Source: Hyphomicrobiales bacterium (GTDB lineage Bacteria; Pseudomonadota; Alphaproteobacteria; Rhizobiales; Beijerinckiaceae). From it: a DNA stretch of 6,822 nucleotides. The notes below the pieces were generated by a model. The model did not search any database and had not been told where the DNA came from. It saw only the letters and a list, made by a program, of their open reading frames with translations. The position numbers were made by a program, and so were the translations under genes. How positions within the stretch are numbered: position 1 is the stretch's first letter; each line of letters begins with the position of its first letter. Location of the stretch: contig JAQGKN010000285.1 of NCBI GenBank assembly GCA_028290085.1, positions 1-6,822 on the forward strand. Reading direction: 5' to 3'. Below, one piece after another: positions 6,791 through 6,822 of the stretch.

Positions 6791-6805
6791 CGACAATGGT
6801 TGTCG
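6791..6805. other. Short perfect hairpin after the binding-protein gene
   Basis: cgacaa (6791-6796) and ttgtcg (6800-6805) form a 6-bp stem with a tgg loop, 24 bp after the stop codon. No T-run follows, so it is a weak terminator candidate. It overlaps an ATG at 6796 preceded by aggggA (6785-6790) at 5-base spacing; that frame is open to the window end. If a gene starts there, the hairpin would cover its start codon. Confidence 0.33.
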
Positions 6806-6822
6806 CCGTCATTGCGAGCGGA
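6805..6822. repeat. Second copy of the palindromic dispersed repeat (cut by window end)
   Basis: Bases 6805-6819 (gccgtcattgcgagc) are identical to 4211-4225, the left end of the palindromic element between smc and the oxidase gene. A 15-base match in the same kind of place, just after a gene, is unlikely by chance. Only the first arm is visible, so whether the full palindrome is present is unknown. If a gene starts at 6796, this stretch would encode its first codons instead. Confidence 0.6.

Overview
The window reads as chromosomal DNA from a GC-rich alphaproteobacterium, probably Hyphomicrobiales (Rhizobiales). This rests on strong G/C third-position bias, the short alphaproteobacterial type of SMC hinge, a thioredoxin-fold DsbA-like gene directly upstream of smc, and a dispersed palindromic repeat of a type I recall from this class. 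The genus cannot be fixed from this sequence alone.

Layout, left to right. (1) Positions 2-469 (+): the C-terminal part of a DsbA-family thiol:disulfide oxidoreductase, cut by the window edge just before its CPHC active site. (2) 470-708: a 239-bp gap with no convincing gene, holding one perfect GC hairpin in front of smc. (3) 709-4167 (+): a complete smc gene (1152 aa), the chromosome-organising ATPase. (4) 4168-4409: the gap between two convergent genes, almost filled by a nested inverted repeat. Its outer arms are 29 bp (28 matching), and inside lie a palindromic repeat copy and two small hairpins. (5) 4410-5564 (-): an FMN-dependent alpha-hydroxy-acid oxidase/dehydrogenase of the LldD/glycolate oxidase family. 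(6) 5565-5755: an AT-rich divergent control region with a 25-bp palindrome that overlaps two back-to-back extended -10 motifs. (7) 5756-6766 (+): a secreted substrate-binding protein of the NitT/TauT (SsuA/NMT1-like) ABC transporter class. (8) 6767-6822: a small hairpin and the beginning of a second copy of the palindromic repeat, cut by the window end. A well-spaced ATG here could instead mark a following gene.

How the genes relate. The DsbA-like gene and smc are housekeeping functions (periplasmic disulfide chemistry; chromosome condensation and segregation) and appear to be neighbours rather than partners. The oxidase and the binding protein are transcribed away from a shared control region, so they may be co-regulated, for example for uptake and oxidation of a related compound; that link is inference. 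No mobile-element gene, tRNA, rRNA or CRISPR array was seen, and no new protein system. The least ordinary parts are the nested inverted repeat between smc and the oxidase gene, the dispersed repeat, and the divergent palindromic promoter.
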